Part shown: piece by piece, positions 33,306-42,310 of the stretch | How the letters are laid out: each line of letters begins with the position of its first letter | Position numbering within the stretch: position 1 is the first letter of the stretch | The notes under the pieces: model-generated | The model's database searches: none | Seen by the model: only the letters and a program-made list of their open reading frames with translations | Told to the model about the DNA's origin: nothing | Assembly: GCF_022761015.1 (NCBI RefSeq) | Contig: NZ_JAKWJQ010000001.1 | Span: 744,001 to 808,000 of the forward strand | Direction: 5' to 3' | Source of the DNA: Humibacter sp. RRB41 | Lineage (GTDB): Bacteria > Actinomycetota > Actinomycetes > Actinomycetales > Microbacteriaceae | DNA: 64,000 nt | Made by a program: the position numbers and the translations under genes

Positions 33306-33362
33306 ACGAAAGTTTCCACGCCCGTCCGGCACGTTGACGTGCCTGAAGTGTCCCTCTACGCT
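33306..33362 (+). promoter_or_regulatory. LacI-type operator and promoter of the SDR-lactonase unit
   Basis: ACGAAAGTTTCCA (33306-33318) contains the 4-1-4 palindrome GAAA-G-TTTC and lies between the divergent genes. TTGACG (33334-33339) and TACGCT (33357-33362) form a 17-bp-spaced promoter pointing to the SDR gene, with transcription starting about 33 nt before its ATG. Confidence 0.65.
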
Positions 33363-33401
33363 GACGAGATAGATAGATTTCGTGACACGTGGGAAACATT
33401 C

Positions 33402-34181
33402 ATGACCGATCGAACGTCGGCGTTCGCAACCTATCCCTCACTCGAGGGGCAGCACGCCTTCGTGAGCGGCGGCGCCTCCGGGCTCGGACGAGAGTTCGTC
33501 TCCCAGCTCGCCGGCCAGGGGTCGAGGGTGTCGTTCGTCGACCTGGATGAGGCATCCGGTCGCTCGCTGGTTGCGGAGATCGTCGAACGCGGTGATCCCG
33601 AGCCGGTGTTCTCCGTCGTCGACGTGCGAAACGTTCCGGCGCTGGTCGCGGCGATCGACGACGCAGCCGATCGCTTCGGACCGGTGACCGTGCTCGTGAA
33701 CAACGCGGCGAACGATTCGCGCCACGCGGTCGCCGAGGTCGACGTCGAGCTCTGGGACGAGCGGATGGCCGTGAACATCCGTCATCACTTCTTCGCGGCG
33801 CAGGCGGTGGCGCCCGGCATGCGAAAGGCCGGCCACGGCTCGATCATCAACCTGGGCTCGATCAGCGCGCACATCGACCTCACCGACCTGCCGATCTACA
33901 TCGCGGCGAAGGCGGGCGTCGAGGGCCTCACCCGCACGCTGGCGAGGGAGCTGGGTGGCGACGGCATCCGCGTGAACTGCGTCATCCCCGGGTGGATCAT
34001 GACGCAGCGCCAGCTCACGATGTGGGTTGGCGACGCGGAGAGAGAACACATCTACCGCATGCAGGCCCTTCCCGAATTGCTCTACCCCGCCGACGTGGCG
34101 CGCATGGTCCTGTGGCTCGCGGCCGAGGACTCCCGTCTCTGCACGGGCCAGACGTGGGTCGTCGACGGCGGCTGGGAGTGA
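33402..34181 (+). CDS. SDR-family sugar dehydrogenase (Weimberg-type first step)
   Basis: A 259-aa classical short-chain dehydrogenase. Gly motif GGASGLG (23-29), NNAA (100-103), active-site Ser in LGSISAH, and Tyr166/Lys170 in YIAAK are all present. VIPGWIMTQRQL and the ending VVDGGWE resemble bacterial D-xylose/L-arabinose 1-dehydrogenases (XylB-like) and gluconate 5-dehydrogenase-like SDRs. It is followed 28 bp later by a lactonase gene. The pair would turn an aldopentose into its lactone and then the aldonic acid. Specificity is inferred from context. Confidence 0.85.
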   Translation: MTDRTSAFATYPSLEGQHAFVSGGASGLGREFVSQLAGQGSRVSFVDLDEASGRSLVAEIVERGDPEPVFSVVDVRNVPALVAAIDDAADRFGPVTVLVNNAANDSRHAVAEVDVELWDERMAVNIRHHFFAAQAVAPGMRKAGHGSIINLGSISAHIDLTDLPIYIAAKAGVEGLTRTLARELGGDGIRVNCVIPGWIMTQRQLTMWVGDAEREHIYRMQALPELLYPADVARMVLWLAAEDSRLCTGQTWVVDGGWE

Positions 34182-34209
34182 TCGTCTTCTCGAGCGGACG
34201 GAGGGTGCG

Positions 34210-35097
34210 ATGAAGGCCGAGCAGATCACGGAGCGGGTCGCGGAGCACGGTGAAGGCCCTGTGTGGGATGGCGCGGGCGGCCGCCTGCTCATCGTCGACA
34301 TGCTCGCCGGCGAGGTGCTCGACCTGGGCGATCCGACGGCCGCCGGGGCTGCGGGAGAACCCGTCACGGCGGTGCGGCATGCTGTCGGGTCTCCGGTGGC
34401 TGCGGCGTTGCGGCCTCGGGCATCCGGTGGATTCGTGGTGGCAACGGAACACGGCTTCAGCCTGTTCAGCGATCCGTTCGAGCTCGAGCGCACGGTGCCC
34501 GACGTGGTGACGGATGCCGGCATCCGCATGAACGACGGCGGATGCGATCCGCAGGGCAGGTTCTACTGCGGCACCATGGCGTACGACGAGGAGCCGGGCG
34601 CCGGGACCCTGTACCGGCTCGACCCGGACGGCTCCACCCACGTGGTGTTCGACGGCGTGACCATCTCGAATGGCCTGCAGTGGAGCGCCGACGGCGAGAC
34701 CGCGTACTACGTCGACACCCCCACGAACCACATCGACGTGTTCGACTTCGATGGAAAGGATGCCTCGTTCCACGACCGCCGCACGTTCGCCGTCGTCGAC
34801 CCGACAGACGGGCACCCGGACGGCCTCGCGGTGGATGCCGATGGCGGCGTCTGGGTCGCGCTCTGGAACGGCGGGCAGGTACGCAGGTACGACTCGGCGG
34901 GAGCGCTCACCGCCGTCGTCGAGGTGCCGGGCGTGAGCAACACCACCGCTGCCGCGTTCGGCGGGACGGATCTCTCGACGCTGTACATCACGACGTCGAG
35001 GCAGGGGATCGCGGACGGTGCGGAGCCTGCTGCAGGCGCCGTCTTCGCGGTCGACCCCGGCATCGCCGGCCGGCCGCTTCCGGTCTTCGACGGGTGA
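34210..35097 (+). CDS. SMP-30/gluconolactonase-like lactonase
   Basis: A 295-aa six-bladed beta-propeller enzyme. Glu in EHGEGPVWD starts the metal site of SMP-30 lactonases. RMNDGGCDPQGRFYCGTM carries the conserved Asn/Asp pair, and TISNGLQWSADGETAYYVDTPTNHI and DGHPDGLAVDADGGVWVA carry the remaining metal ligands (Asn, Asp). It hydrolyses aldono-lactones to sugar acids and is the expected second enzyme after the SDR. GGAGGG precedes the ATG, and the gene is co-transcribed with the SDR. Confidence 0.9.
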   Translation: MKAEQITERVAEHGEGPVWDGAGGRLLIVDMLAGEVLDLGDPTAAGAAGEPVTAVRHAVGSPVAAALRPRASGGFVVATEHGFSLFSDPFELERTVPDVVTDAGIRMNDGGCDPQGRFYCGTMAYDEEPGAGTLYRLDPDGSTHVVFDGVTISNGLQWSADGETAYYVDTPTNHIDVFDFDGKDASFHDRRTFAVVDPTDGHPDGLAVDADGGVWVALWNGGQVRRYDSAGALTAVVEVPGVSNTTAAAFGGTDLSTLYITTSRQGIADGAEPAAGAVFAVDPGIAGRPLPVFDG

Positions 35098-35110
35098 GGC
35101 AAGGTTGCGG

Positions 35111-35125
35111 GCGCTACTCGACCAG
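35111..35125. repeat. copy of the GCGCTACTCGACCAG repeat forming the 3' end of the ALDH gene
   Basis: The repeat lies between convergent lactonase and aldehyde dehydrogenase genes. Read on the minus strand it supplies the last three codons and stop of the dehydrogenase (CTG GTC GAG TAG, Leu-Val-Glu-stop). The same word is intergenic at 26057 and 32184. Confidence 0.75.
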
Positions 35126-36595
35126 CAGCGCTCCATCGACCGTGCGGGGGATTCCCCACGGGTTCGCGTCCTGCAGCGACGGCGGGAGCACGGCATCCGG
35201 CACTCCCTGGTACGCGACCGGGCGCAGGAAGCGTGCGATGGATGCCGTCCCCACCGACGTGAAGTGCGGCGCCGTGGTCGCCGGGTACGGCCCGCCGTGC
35301 TGCTGCGCGTACGACACGGTGACGCCCGTCGGCCAGCCGTTCCACAGCACGCGGCCCGCCTTGTCGGCGAGTACCGAGACGAGGGCTGCGGCATCCGCGT
35401 CGCCTTCCTCGCTCTGCACCGTCGCCGTCAGCTGACCCTCGAGCGCGTTGGCTATCGCGACCGCCTCGTCTGGCGAGTCGTAGCGCACGAGGAGCGCTGC
35501 AGGGCCGAAGTGCTCCTCGAGCAGCTCGTGCGGGTGGGCGAGCAGGGCCGCGGCATCCGTCGCGTAGAGCGTGGGCGTCGGCACGTCGGCACTCGTCGGA
35601 TCTCCGGCGAGCAACTCGACGTCGGAACGATCGGCCAGCGTGCCGAGCCCGGAGAAGAAGCCGTCGCGGATCTTGTCGTCGAGCATGACCCCGCCGCTGG
35701 ATGCCCGCACTGCGTCCACGACGAGCGGCTCGATTCCTGCGCCGCGCGGCACGAGCAGCACGCCGGGCTTCGTGCAGAACTGGCCCACCCCGAGCGTCAT
35801 CGATCCGGCGAAACCGGTCGCGATCTCCTCGGCGCGCGCGGCGGCGGCGCTCGCGGTGACGAACACCGGATTCACACTGCCCAACTCGCCATAGAACGGA
35901 ATAGGAGTCGGACGCGAGGCGGCCAAGTCGAACAGGGCGCGTCCGCCGCGCAGCGATCCGGTGAACGTCGCCACCGTGAGGTCGGGGTGCAGCACCAGGT
36001 CGCGTCCGGTCTGCAGCCCCTCGACGAGCGCGAACGTTCCGTCCGGAGCTCCGGATGCCCGCAGTGCGCCTTCGATGTGCGAGGCGACCGCGCGCGACAG
36101 TTCAGGGTGTGCAGGGTGCGCCTTCACGACGACGGGGCATCCGGCAGCGATCGCGGCGGCCGTGTCCCCACCCGGAACCGAGAAGGCGAACGGGAAGTTG
36201 CTCGCCGCGTACACCGCTGCCACGCCGAGCGGCCGCAGCACGCGACGCAGATCGGGACGCGGTCCCATGCCCCACGTCGGATCGGCGTGGTCGACCGCCG
36301 CCTCCAGGTAGGCTCCGCGCTCGAGCAGCTCCGCGAAGAGTCGCAGCTGGAACGTTGTGCGCACGAGCTCCCCGGTAAGGCGTTGCTCAGGCAGGTGACT
36401 CTCGCTCATCGCGAGCGGAACGAGGGTGTCCGCGTCGGCATCCAGCGCGTCCGCGATCGCCCGCAGCCAGACGGCCCGTTCCGCCGGAGCCGTCGCGGCG
36501 AGCAGCGGGGAGGCCTTCACGGCGGCAGCCATCGCGACGTCGAGGTCGGGGCTCGGCTGAACCGATTCGGACCGTTCCGCTGTTGTGTCGCTCAT
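35114..36595 (-). CDS. aldehyde dehydrogenase, 2-oxoglutarate-semialdehyde (2,5-dioxovalerate) type
   Basis: A 493-aa NAD(P)-dependent dehydrogenase with catalytic Cys274 in GVGQFCTKPGV, general base Glu237 in YGELGS, cofactor motif FTGS (211-214) and ASNFPFAFSVPGGDTAAAIAAGCPVVVKAHP. This last block is typical of the type III KGSADH group rather than betaine- or succinate-semialdehyde enzymes. It would make 2-oxoglutarate, the last step of the Weimberg pathway. AGGAG lies 7 nt before the ATG. Downstream of the FAH-family gene on the same strand with its own operator. The last codons derive from a dispersed repeat. Confidence 0.88.
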   Translation of the reverse strand: MSDTTAERSESVQPSPDLDVAMAAAVKASPLLAATAPAERAVWLRAIADALDADADTLVPLAMSESHLPEQRLTGELVRTTFQLRLFAELLERGAYLEAAVDHADPTWGMGPRPDLRRVLRPLGVAAVYAASNFPFAFSVPGGDTAAAIAAGCPVVVKAHPAHPELSRAVASHIEGALRASGAPDGTFALVEGLQTGRDLVLHPDLTVATFTGSLRGGRALFDLAASRPTPIPFYGELGSVNPVFVTASAAAARAEEIATGFAGSMTLGVGQFCTKPGVLLVPRGAGIEPLVVDAVRASSGGVMLDDKIRDGFFSGLGTLADRSDVELLAGDPTSADVPTPTLYATDAAALLAHPHELLEEHFGPAALLVRYDSPDEAVAIANALEGQLTATVQSEEGDADAAALVSVLADKAGRVLWNGWPTGVTVSYAQQHGGPYPATTAPHFTSVGTASIARFLRPVAYQGVPDAVLPPSLQDANPWGIPRTVDGALLVE

Positions 36596-36696
36596 CGGGT
36601 CTCCTTCATCGATCTGGTTCATCGATCTCGCTCGTGGATCTCGTGCATGGGTCTCGCACACCAGCGGCGCCGCGCATACCGGGCCTCGTGGCATCC

Positions 36697-36718
36697 GAGA
36701 AAACGTTTCCCGACTCTA
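36697..36718 (-). promoter_or_regulatory. LacI-type operator at putative ALDH promoter
   Basis: On the minus strand TAGAGT (plus 36713-36718) resembles a -10 box. Immediately downstream lies GGGAAACGTTTTCTC, centred on the palindrome AAACGTTT (36701-36708). This is a classical LacI-family site placed at the transcription start. The -35 region is poor. Confidence 0.5.
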
Positions 36719-36728
36719 TTCTGGTCCA

Positions 36729-37604
36729 TCACCGACCTGTGGTGATCACCGGATTCGTCAGCGTGCCGACGCCCGCGACGTCGATCGTCACCTCGTCGCC
36801 CGCCGTGAGTGTGAAGTCCGCGCCGGGCACGATGCCGGTACCCGTCAGCAGGAAGACCCCGTCGGGGAAGTCGAGGCCGCGGAACAGCCAATCGGCGAGG
36901 TCCGGCAGAGTGCGGGCCATGGAATCCGTCGCCGTCGCGCCCTCGAACACCGTCTCGCCGCCACGCGTGATCGTCAGCGAGATGTCGAACGGTGGCACGG
37001 CCAGCCAGGCGGGCACGATCTCCGGGCCGAGCGCACAGGACGCGGTGTAGACCTTCGCCTGTGGCAGATAGAGCAGGTTCTCGCCCTCGATCGAACGGCT
37101 GCTCGCGTCGTTCCCCGGCACGAAGCCGAACACTTCGCCGGTGGCATCGAGCACGACGCCCAGCTCGGGCTCCGGGGCATCCCACGTGGAGTCGGCGCGC
37201 ACTCCGACAGGGTCGCCGGAAGCCACGACACGTCGCCCGGTCGCCTTGAAGAACAGCTCGGGACGCTCGGCGACGTAGACGCGGTCATAGGGCGAGCCAT
37301 CCGTCGCCTCCTCGATGCGGCCGTCGCGGCTGCGCAGGTAGGTGACTCCCGCAGCCCACACTTCTTGCGCGTCGTCGATGGGTGCCAACACGCGGTCGAC
37401 ATGGATGCCCGTGCCCGCTGCACTGCCGCCCGTGACACTGGCGCCCGCCGCCTCGACCGCCGCGCGTGCCTGCTCCCGTGGCAGACGCAGCAGCTCGGAC
37501 AGCGTCATGCCCAGCGGTGCGAAGTCGTCGCCCGAGCGCACGACCCACAATATGTCGTCGCCCGATGCGACTCGGGCGAGGGCGAGGGGTGCTGTGGTGT
37601 TCAT
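36729..37604 (-). CDS. FAH-family 2-keto-3-deoxy-pentonate dehydratase-like protein
   Basis: A 291-aa fumarylacetoacetate-hydrolase-fold protein. The block [14 protein letters not shown], the segment [57 protein letters not shown] and [10 protein letters not shown] closely follow XylX/KDA-dehydratase-type proteins, including the Glu/Asp metal ligands in EPEL and NDASSR. It is expected to convert a 2-keto-3-deoxy-pentonate to 2-oxoglutarate semialdehyde. It lies between the IlvD/Edd dehydratase upstream (61 bp) and the semialdehyde dehydrogenase downstream, in pathway order. Confidence 0.9.
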   Translation of the reverse strand: MNTTAPLALARVASGDDILWVVRSGDDFAPLGMTLSELLRLPREQARAAVEAAGASVTGGSAAGTGIHVDRVLAPIDDAQEVWAAGVTYLRSRDGRIEEATDGSPYDRVYVAERPELFFKATGRRVVASGDPVGVRADSTWDAPEPELGVVLDATGEVFGFVPGNDASSRSIEGENLLYLPQAKVYTASCALGPEIVPAWLAVPPFDISLTITRGGETVFEGATATDSMARTLPDLADWLFRGLDFPDGVFLLTGTGIVPGADFTLTAGDEVTIDVAGVGTLTNPVITTGR

Positions 37605-37665
37605 GCTGTCGTCCTGTCTTGATCGTTGTTCGTCGGGGTTTCGCGAAATGCGCCGGCTGGACCCA

Positions 37666-39381
37666 TCAGTGGGACTCTCTCGTCACGGTCGAGCCGCTCG
37701 AGCCGACCAGGAAGTCGAGGTCGGCACCGGTATCGGCACCCTGCACGTGCTCGATGTAGAGCTTCTGCCAGCCGCGGTCCGCCTTCGCAAACGCTCCGGT
37801 CTCACGGAACGGCGGCTTGCGCGCTGCGAGTTCCGCATCGTCGACCTCGAGCTGAAGGCTCCGGTTCGGCACGTCGAGCGAGATGACATCGCCGTCGTGC
37901 ACGAGCGCGAGCGTTCCGCCCGCTGCGGCCTCCGGCGCGACGTGCAGCACCACGGTTCCGTACGCGGTGCCCGACATGCGGCCGTCGCAGACCCGCACCA
38001 TGTCGCGCACACCCTGCTTGAGAAGCTTGGACGGCAGGGGCAGGTTGGCGACCTCGGGCATGCCCGGGTAACCCTTGGGACCGCAGCCACGCAGCACGAG
38101 AACGGAGTCGGCGTCGACATCCAGATCGGGGTCGTCGATGCGAGCGTGGAAATCCTCGATCGAGTCGAAGACCACCGCCTTGCCGCGGTGCACGAGCAGC
38201 TCGGGCGTGGCGGCTGCCGGCTTGATGATCGCGCCGCGAGTGGCCAGGTTGCCGCGCAGCACGGCGATGCCCGCGTCATCCTGCAGCGGATCCTCGCGCA
38301 GTGAGATGACGTCGCGATCCCAGACGGGGTGGTCGCCGAGGAACTCGGTGAGCGCCGTGCCCATCACGGTCTGCGCGTTCGGGTCGAGCAGGTCCTGCAC
38401 CTGGTCGAGCACGGCGAGGAAGCCGCCGGCCCGGAACAGGTCCTCCATCAGGTACTCGCCGGCCGGCTGCAGATTCACCAGCAGCGGCACGTCCTTGCCG
38501 ATGCGGTCGAAGTCGTCGAGCGTCAGGTCGATGCCGAGTCGGCCGGCGATCGCCAGCAGGTGCACGACAGCGTTCGTCGAGCCACCGATCGCGGCGAGGG
38601 CGATGATCGCGTTGTGGAACGACTCCTTCGTGATGACGGTGGAGATGCGACGGTCCTGACGCACGAGCTCGACGGCCAGTCGACCGGATGCGTGCGACGC
38701 CTCGAGCAGGCGGCTGTCGGGAGCAGGGGTGCCGGCGAGCCCGGGGATCGTCATGCCGAGCGCCTCGGCCATCAGCCCCATCGTGGAAGCCGTGCCCATC
38801 GTGTTGCAGTGACCCTTCGACCGGATCATCGACGTCTCCGAGCCCTCGAACTCGGCCTCGGTGAGCGTGCCGGCTCGCACCTCTTCGCTGAGCTGCCACA
38901 CGCCGGTGCCGCACCCCATCAGGTTGCCGCGGAAGTGCCCGTTCAGCATCGGCCCGCCGGGCACGACGACGGCCGGGATGTCGACGGATGCCGCGCCCAT
39001 CAGCAAAGCGGGAATCGTCTTGTCGCACCCGCCGAGCAGCACGACGGCATCCACCGGGTTGGCACGCAGCATCTCCTCCACCTGCATCGCCGCCATGTTG
39101 CGCCACAGCATGGCTGTGGGTTTCACCAGGGTCTCGCCGAGCCCCATGACCGGAATCTCGAGGGGAATGCCGCCCGCCTCGTACACCCCGTTCTTCACGT
39201 ACTGCGCCACCTCGTTCAGGTGCATGTTGCATGGAACGAGGTCGCCCGCGGTGTTCGCGATCGCGATCTGCGGGCGCTTGCCGTCGAAGGCATCCGTCGG
39301 GATGCCGCGGCGCATCCACGCGCGATGGATGTAGGGGTCACGGCCTTCGCCGCCATACCAGTCCTGGCTCCGCAGTGTCAT
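37666..39381 (-). CDS. IlvD/Edd-family sugar-acid dehydratase (pentonate dehydratase-like)
   Basis: A 571-aa iron-sulfur dehydratase. Cluster-binding Cys can be placed at Cys51 (DLVPCN), Cys119 (GGCDKT) and Cys192 (GHCNTMG). [20 protein letters not shown] near the C-terminus is the conserved substrate/Mg region. The sequence pattern ([21 protein letters not shown]) is that of pentonate/gluconate dehydratases rather than of dihydroxyacid dehydratase IlvD. Predicted reaction: D-xylonate or L-arabinonate to 2-keto-3-deoxy-pentonate. AGGAG precedes the chosen ATG; upstream in-frame codons were rejected. A 7-2-7 palindrome lies about 75 bp upstream. Confidence 0.92.
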   Translation of the reverse strand: MTLRSQDWYGGEGRDPYIHRAWMRRGIPTDAFDGKRPQIAIANTAGDLVPCNMHLNEVAQYVKNGVYEAGGIPLEIPVMGLGETLVKPTAMLWRNMAAMQVEEMLRANPVDAVVLLGGCDKTIPALLMGAASVDIPAVVVPGGPMLNGHFRGNLMGCGTGVWQLSEEVRAGTLTEAEFEGSETSMIRSKGHCNTMGTASTMGLMAEALGMTIPGLAGTPAPDSRLLEASHASGRLAVELVRQDRRISTVITKESFHNAIIALAAIGGSTNAVVHLLAIAGRLGIDLTLDDFDRIGKDVPLLVNLQPAGEYLMEDLFRAGGFLAVLDQVQDLLDPNAQTVMGTALTEFLGDHPVWDRDVISLREDPLQDDAGIAVLRGNLATRGAIIKPAAATPELLVHRGKAVVFDSIEDFHARIDDPDLDVDADSVLVLRGCGPKGYPGMPEVANLPLPSKLLKQGVRDMVRVCDGRMSGTAYGTVVLHVAPEAAAGGTLALVHDGDVISLDVPNRSLQLEVDDAELAARKPPFRETGAFAKADRGWQKLYIEHVQGADTGADLDFLVGSSGSTVTRESH

Positions 39382-39455
39382 GGGCAAGCTCCTTTGCTCG
39401 GTGAGGCGTCGATGGGGCGTCATGGCGTGCGTTTCGTCGCGTGGCAGCGAGAGAC

Positions 39456-39471
39456 GCAGACTCCAGTCTGC
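39456..39471. promoter_or_regulatory. perfect palindrome upstream of the dehydratase, not LacI-like
   Basis: GCAGACT-CC-AGTCTGC is a perfect 16-bp inverted repeat between the zinc dehydrogenase stop and the dehydratase start. It lacks the GAAA/TTTC halves of the island's other sites, though a lone ACGAAAC half-site lies nearby on the minus strand. It may bind a second regulator. Confidence 0.45.
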
Positions 39472-39537
39472 CCAATTTGTTCTGACATCGCGCAATTGAA
39501 TCGGATTGTCGGGTGCGAGCTCATCGCACGACGGCCG

Positions 39538-40647
39538 TCACGGAACGAGGATGCCCCGCCCCACCGCCCCGCTCAGCAGAGCGTCGTACGCGAGGTTCAC
39601 GTCGGCCAGAGGCATCCGATCGCCGATGAGGCGGTCGAGCGGCAGCCGGCCGTCGAGGTAGAGGCCGAAGATGCGCGGAAGATCCAGCGGCGGGTTGGAC
39701 GAGCCGTACAGCGCGCCGACCACGCGCTTCTGCCGTTGGACCAGCTGGTTGAGCGGAACGGTGAACCGGGTGTCCACCGAGCCGAGACCGAGCGCGACCA
39801 TGGTGCCGCCTGCCGCGAGGCACTCGAGCGTGGTCTCCAGGGTCTGCTGCCTGCCGACCGCCTCGATCGCCCAGGGCACGCCTTCCCCTCCGGTGATGCG
39901 CAGCACCTCGCCGACCAGATCGTCTCGTGAGCTGTTGACGATGTGCGTCGCACCCAGCTCGCGCGCGAGCTCGAGCTTCGCGTCGTCGACATCGGCCACG
40001 ATCAGCGGATTCGCGCCGACGAGGCGCGCGCCCATCACGCTCGAGAGGCCCACGCCCCCGGCGCCGACGATGAGGATGCCCCGCCCGGCCGCCCGCTCCA
40101 CGACGTTGAGCACGGCGCCGACGCCCGTCACCACAGCGCACGCAGAGATGGCAGCGACCTCCGGCGGCACGCCGTCGGGCACCGGCACCACGGCGTTCTC
40201 GCTGACGACGACACGCTCGGCGAAGCACGAGACGCCCATCAGGTGGTGCAGCTCGCCGCCGTCGGGGAGCGAGAGTCGGCTCGTGCCGTCGGGCAGGCCG
40301 CCGGTGGATGCCTGCACCCTGCCGCGTTCGCACAGCGCGGGGTTGCCTGCGAGGCAGGCTGCGCACCGTCCGCACCGCGGGCGCCACAGCAGAGCGACCC
40401 GGTCGCCGACGGCGATGCGGCCGTCGGGTTCTGGACCGAGCTGTTCCACGATGCCACAGCCCTCGTGCCCGAGCACCAGAGGGAGCGGTGCGACGAGTTC
40501 TCCCGTCACGTAGTGGTAGTCGCTGTGGCACACGCCTGCGGCCTCGATGCGCACGACCAGTTCGCCGCGCTTCGGCGCCGCGAGCACGACCTCCTCGACG
40601 GCCGGGCGCACTCCGGCCTCGCGCAGTACGACGGCGCGCACCGTCAC
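39538..40647 (-). CDS. zinc-dependent medium-chain alcohol dehydrogenase
   Basis: A 369-aa MDR enzyme. Catalytic zinc ligands are Cys40 (GVCHSD) and His61-Glu62 (GHEGCG); structural zinc is held by Cys92, Cys95, Cys98 and Cys106. The NAD motif is GAGGVG, and the coenzyme-domain Asp in VADVDD favours NAD. It resembles aryl/long-chain alcohol dehydrogenases of actinobacteria. GTG start overlaps the GH5 stop by 4 nt, so the two are translationally coupled. It may oxidise the aglycone alcohol or sugar released by the glycosidase, which is inference. Confidence 0.92.
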   Translation of the reverse strand: MTVRAVVLREAGVRPAVEEVVLAAPKRGELVVRIEAAGVCHSDYHYVTGELVAPLPLVLGHEGCGIVEQLGPEPDGRIAVGDRVALLWRPRCGRCAACLAGNPALCERGRVQASTGGLPDGTSRLSLPDGGELHHLMGVSCFAERVVVSENAVVPVPDGVPPEVAAISACAVVTGVGAVLNVVERAAGRGILIVGAGGVGLSSVMGARLVGANPLIVADVDDAKLELARELGATHIVNSSRDDLVGEVLRITGGEGVPWAIEAVGRQQTLETTLECLAAGGTMVALGLGSVDTRFTVPLNQLVQRQKRVVGALYGSSNPPLDLPRIFGLYLDGRLPLDRLIGDRMPLADVNLAYDALLSGAVGRGILVP

Positions 40648-42116
40648 GCCGTCCGCTCGACGGGCGTGCCGCTTCGCCGGTCCTGCCCGCCAACGAGCTG
40701 GTCGCGAAGCGATTCCGACACCACGCACTGCTCGAACGAGAACGAGTCGGCGAGGGCGTCGAGTTCCTCGTCGCTCAGGCCGCGGAAGAGATCCGCGTAC
40801 TCCTGAGCGAGCGGCTGGGCGAACAACAGGTTGTTCAGCAGGGTCGACACCCAGTCGAAGCGGCCCCACGGGTACGGATCGAAGTTCGGGAATTCGCGCG
40901 CAACGACATCCTGCACGGCCTGGCTCACCTCGCGCACGCCCTCGCCGCCCAGCCGGTCGCTGCCCCACTGGTCGGCGGCCAGCCGGTTCTTCTTGTCGAT
41001 GAACGCGTCGAACCGTCGACGGTAGGCGGAGTCGGGGGTGACGCGGACAAGGCCCTGGCGGCCGACGTCCTTGTACATCCAGCTCGTCCAGCTCACGTCG
41101 TGATCGCGGTAGATCTCGAGCTGGTCAGCCAGGATGCGCCGGCGCATGGCATCCCTGCGCTCGTCGCCCGTGTAGATCGGTGCGAACTCGCCGACCATGA
41201 TCGGGGTGCCGGTCTTGCGCGCGAACTCCGAGCGCTGCAGGAACTTCTGGTACGCGTAGTCGCGGTCGATCCACACGCCGTCGGTCTCGCCCGGGTAGTC
41301 GCCGCCGCGCCCCAGGCCGGCCGCCACGTAGTCGTGCAACGAGTAGACGGTGTTCTCCCACGGCACTGCACCGTTCGACGAGTCACTGTTCGACGAGTCA
41401 CTGTCGAACATGTCGAACTCGGTGGAATACGTGTTGCCGTCGAGGAAGATCGTGTGGTGCGGGTCGATCGCCCGCACCGCCTCGAACAGCCGGCGGTAGA
41501 GCGGACCGACGACACCGCGCGATTCATCGGCCGGCTCGTTCATCAGGTTGTAGCCGGCGACCCAGGTGTTGTGCTTGTAGTGCTCGGCGATGGCCTTCCA
41601 GATGTTCTCCACGCGGTCCTGGAAGTGCGGATGCTGCCACAGGTGCGGCAGGTGCGTCTCGTTGTCGGAGTGCCAGTGGTGGTTCTGGCTGCCGGGCAGC
41701 GCGTGGAGGTCGATGATCGAGTAGACGCCGTGGCGACCGGATGCCTCGATGGCGCGATCGAGATGGTCGAACGCGGTCGGCAGGATCTCGAACGGACGGT
41801 CATCCGATTCGAAGTGCCGGTAGTTCACCGGGATGCGGATGATCGTCATGCCGAGTTCGCCGAGGAAGCGGGCGTCCGCCTCGCCGTAGAACGAGGTGAG
41901 CAGTCGTTCGAAGAATCGGTCAGCGCGTTCGGCGCCGATCGCGTTCGTCACCGACGTGCGCATCATCGACTCGTTCGCGGCGTATCCGGTGACGAAGTTC
42001 TCCATGTTCAGCCAGCCGCCCACGCAGACACCGGTGAAGCGGATGGGCGCTCCGTACCCGTCGAGGAATCGGGTGCCGTCGGTGCGGACGTACTTCGGCG
42101 GTTGCGCGCTGAGCAT
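40644..42116 (-). CDS. GH5-type (cellulase-family) glycoside hydrolase, apparently cytoplasmic
   Basis: A 490-aa TIM-barrel glycosidase. The acid/base Glu194 lies in YNLMNEPADE and the nucleophile Glu310 in PIMVGEFAPIYTG. GVCVGGWLNMENFVTGY (29-45) and SIIDLHALPGSQNHHWHSDN are typical of an intracellular-type GH5 group with a long C-terminal extension. There is no signal peptide, so it should act on imported glycosides. A 15-nt direct duplication (near 41376-41405) encodes DSDSSNSDSSNG in a loop. GAGG precedes the ATG; first gene of the unit with the zinc dehydrogenase, behind a consensus promoter and LacI-type site. Confidence 0.9.
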   Translation of the reverse strand: MLSAQPPKYVRTDGTRFLDGYGAPIRFTGVCVGGWLNMENFVTGYAANESMMRTSVTNAIGAERADRFFERLLTSFYGEADARFLGELGMTIIRIPVNYRHFESDDRPFEILPTAFDHLDRAIEASGRHGVYSIIDLHALPGSQNHHWHSDNETHLPHLWQHPHFQDRVENIWKAIAEHYKHNTWVAGYNLMNEPADESRGVVGPLYRRLFEAVRAIDPHHTIFLDGNTYSTEFDMFDSDSSNSDSSNGAVPWENTVYSLHDYVAAGLGRGGDYPGETDGVWIDRDYAYQKFLQRSEFARKTGTPIMVGEFAPIYTGDERRDAMRRRILADQLEIYRDHDVSWTSWMYKDVGRQGLVRVTPDSAYRRRFDAFIDKKNRLAADQWGSDRLGGEGVREVSQAVQDVVAREFPNFDPYPWGRFDWVSTLLNNLLFAQPLAQEYADLFRGLSDEELDALADSFSFEQCVVSESLRDQLVGGQDRRSGTPVERTA

Positions 42117-42246
42117 GGGCGGGACCTCACTGTCTCTTGATGTTTTCGCGTGCTCTGCGTCGTCGTGGCTCGAGCAGATTCGCCGCGTGGAAGGGTGTCC
42201 GGATGGAACCGATCGGTGATCGAGTCCCGAACGCGGGTCGACCAAG

Positions 42247-42310
42247 CGAAATGTTTCGTTTGAGCGAGTTGCTGTTTTCTCAGCGTAGGAAGGGCGATGA
42301 TCGCTGTCAA
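42247..42310 (-). promoter_or_regulatory. promoter and LacI-type operator of the GH5-dehydrogenase unit
   Basis: On the minus strand TTGACA (plus 42305-42310) and TACGCT (42282-42287) are 17 bp apart. CGAAATGTTTCG (42247-42258) is a perfect 12-bp palindrome about 25 nt downstream of the -10, where a repressor would block initiation or early elongation. Its halves match those of the ABC operon operator, with one extra central base. Confidence 0.75.
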
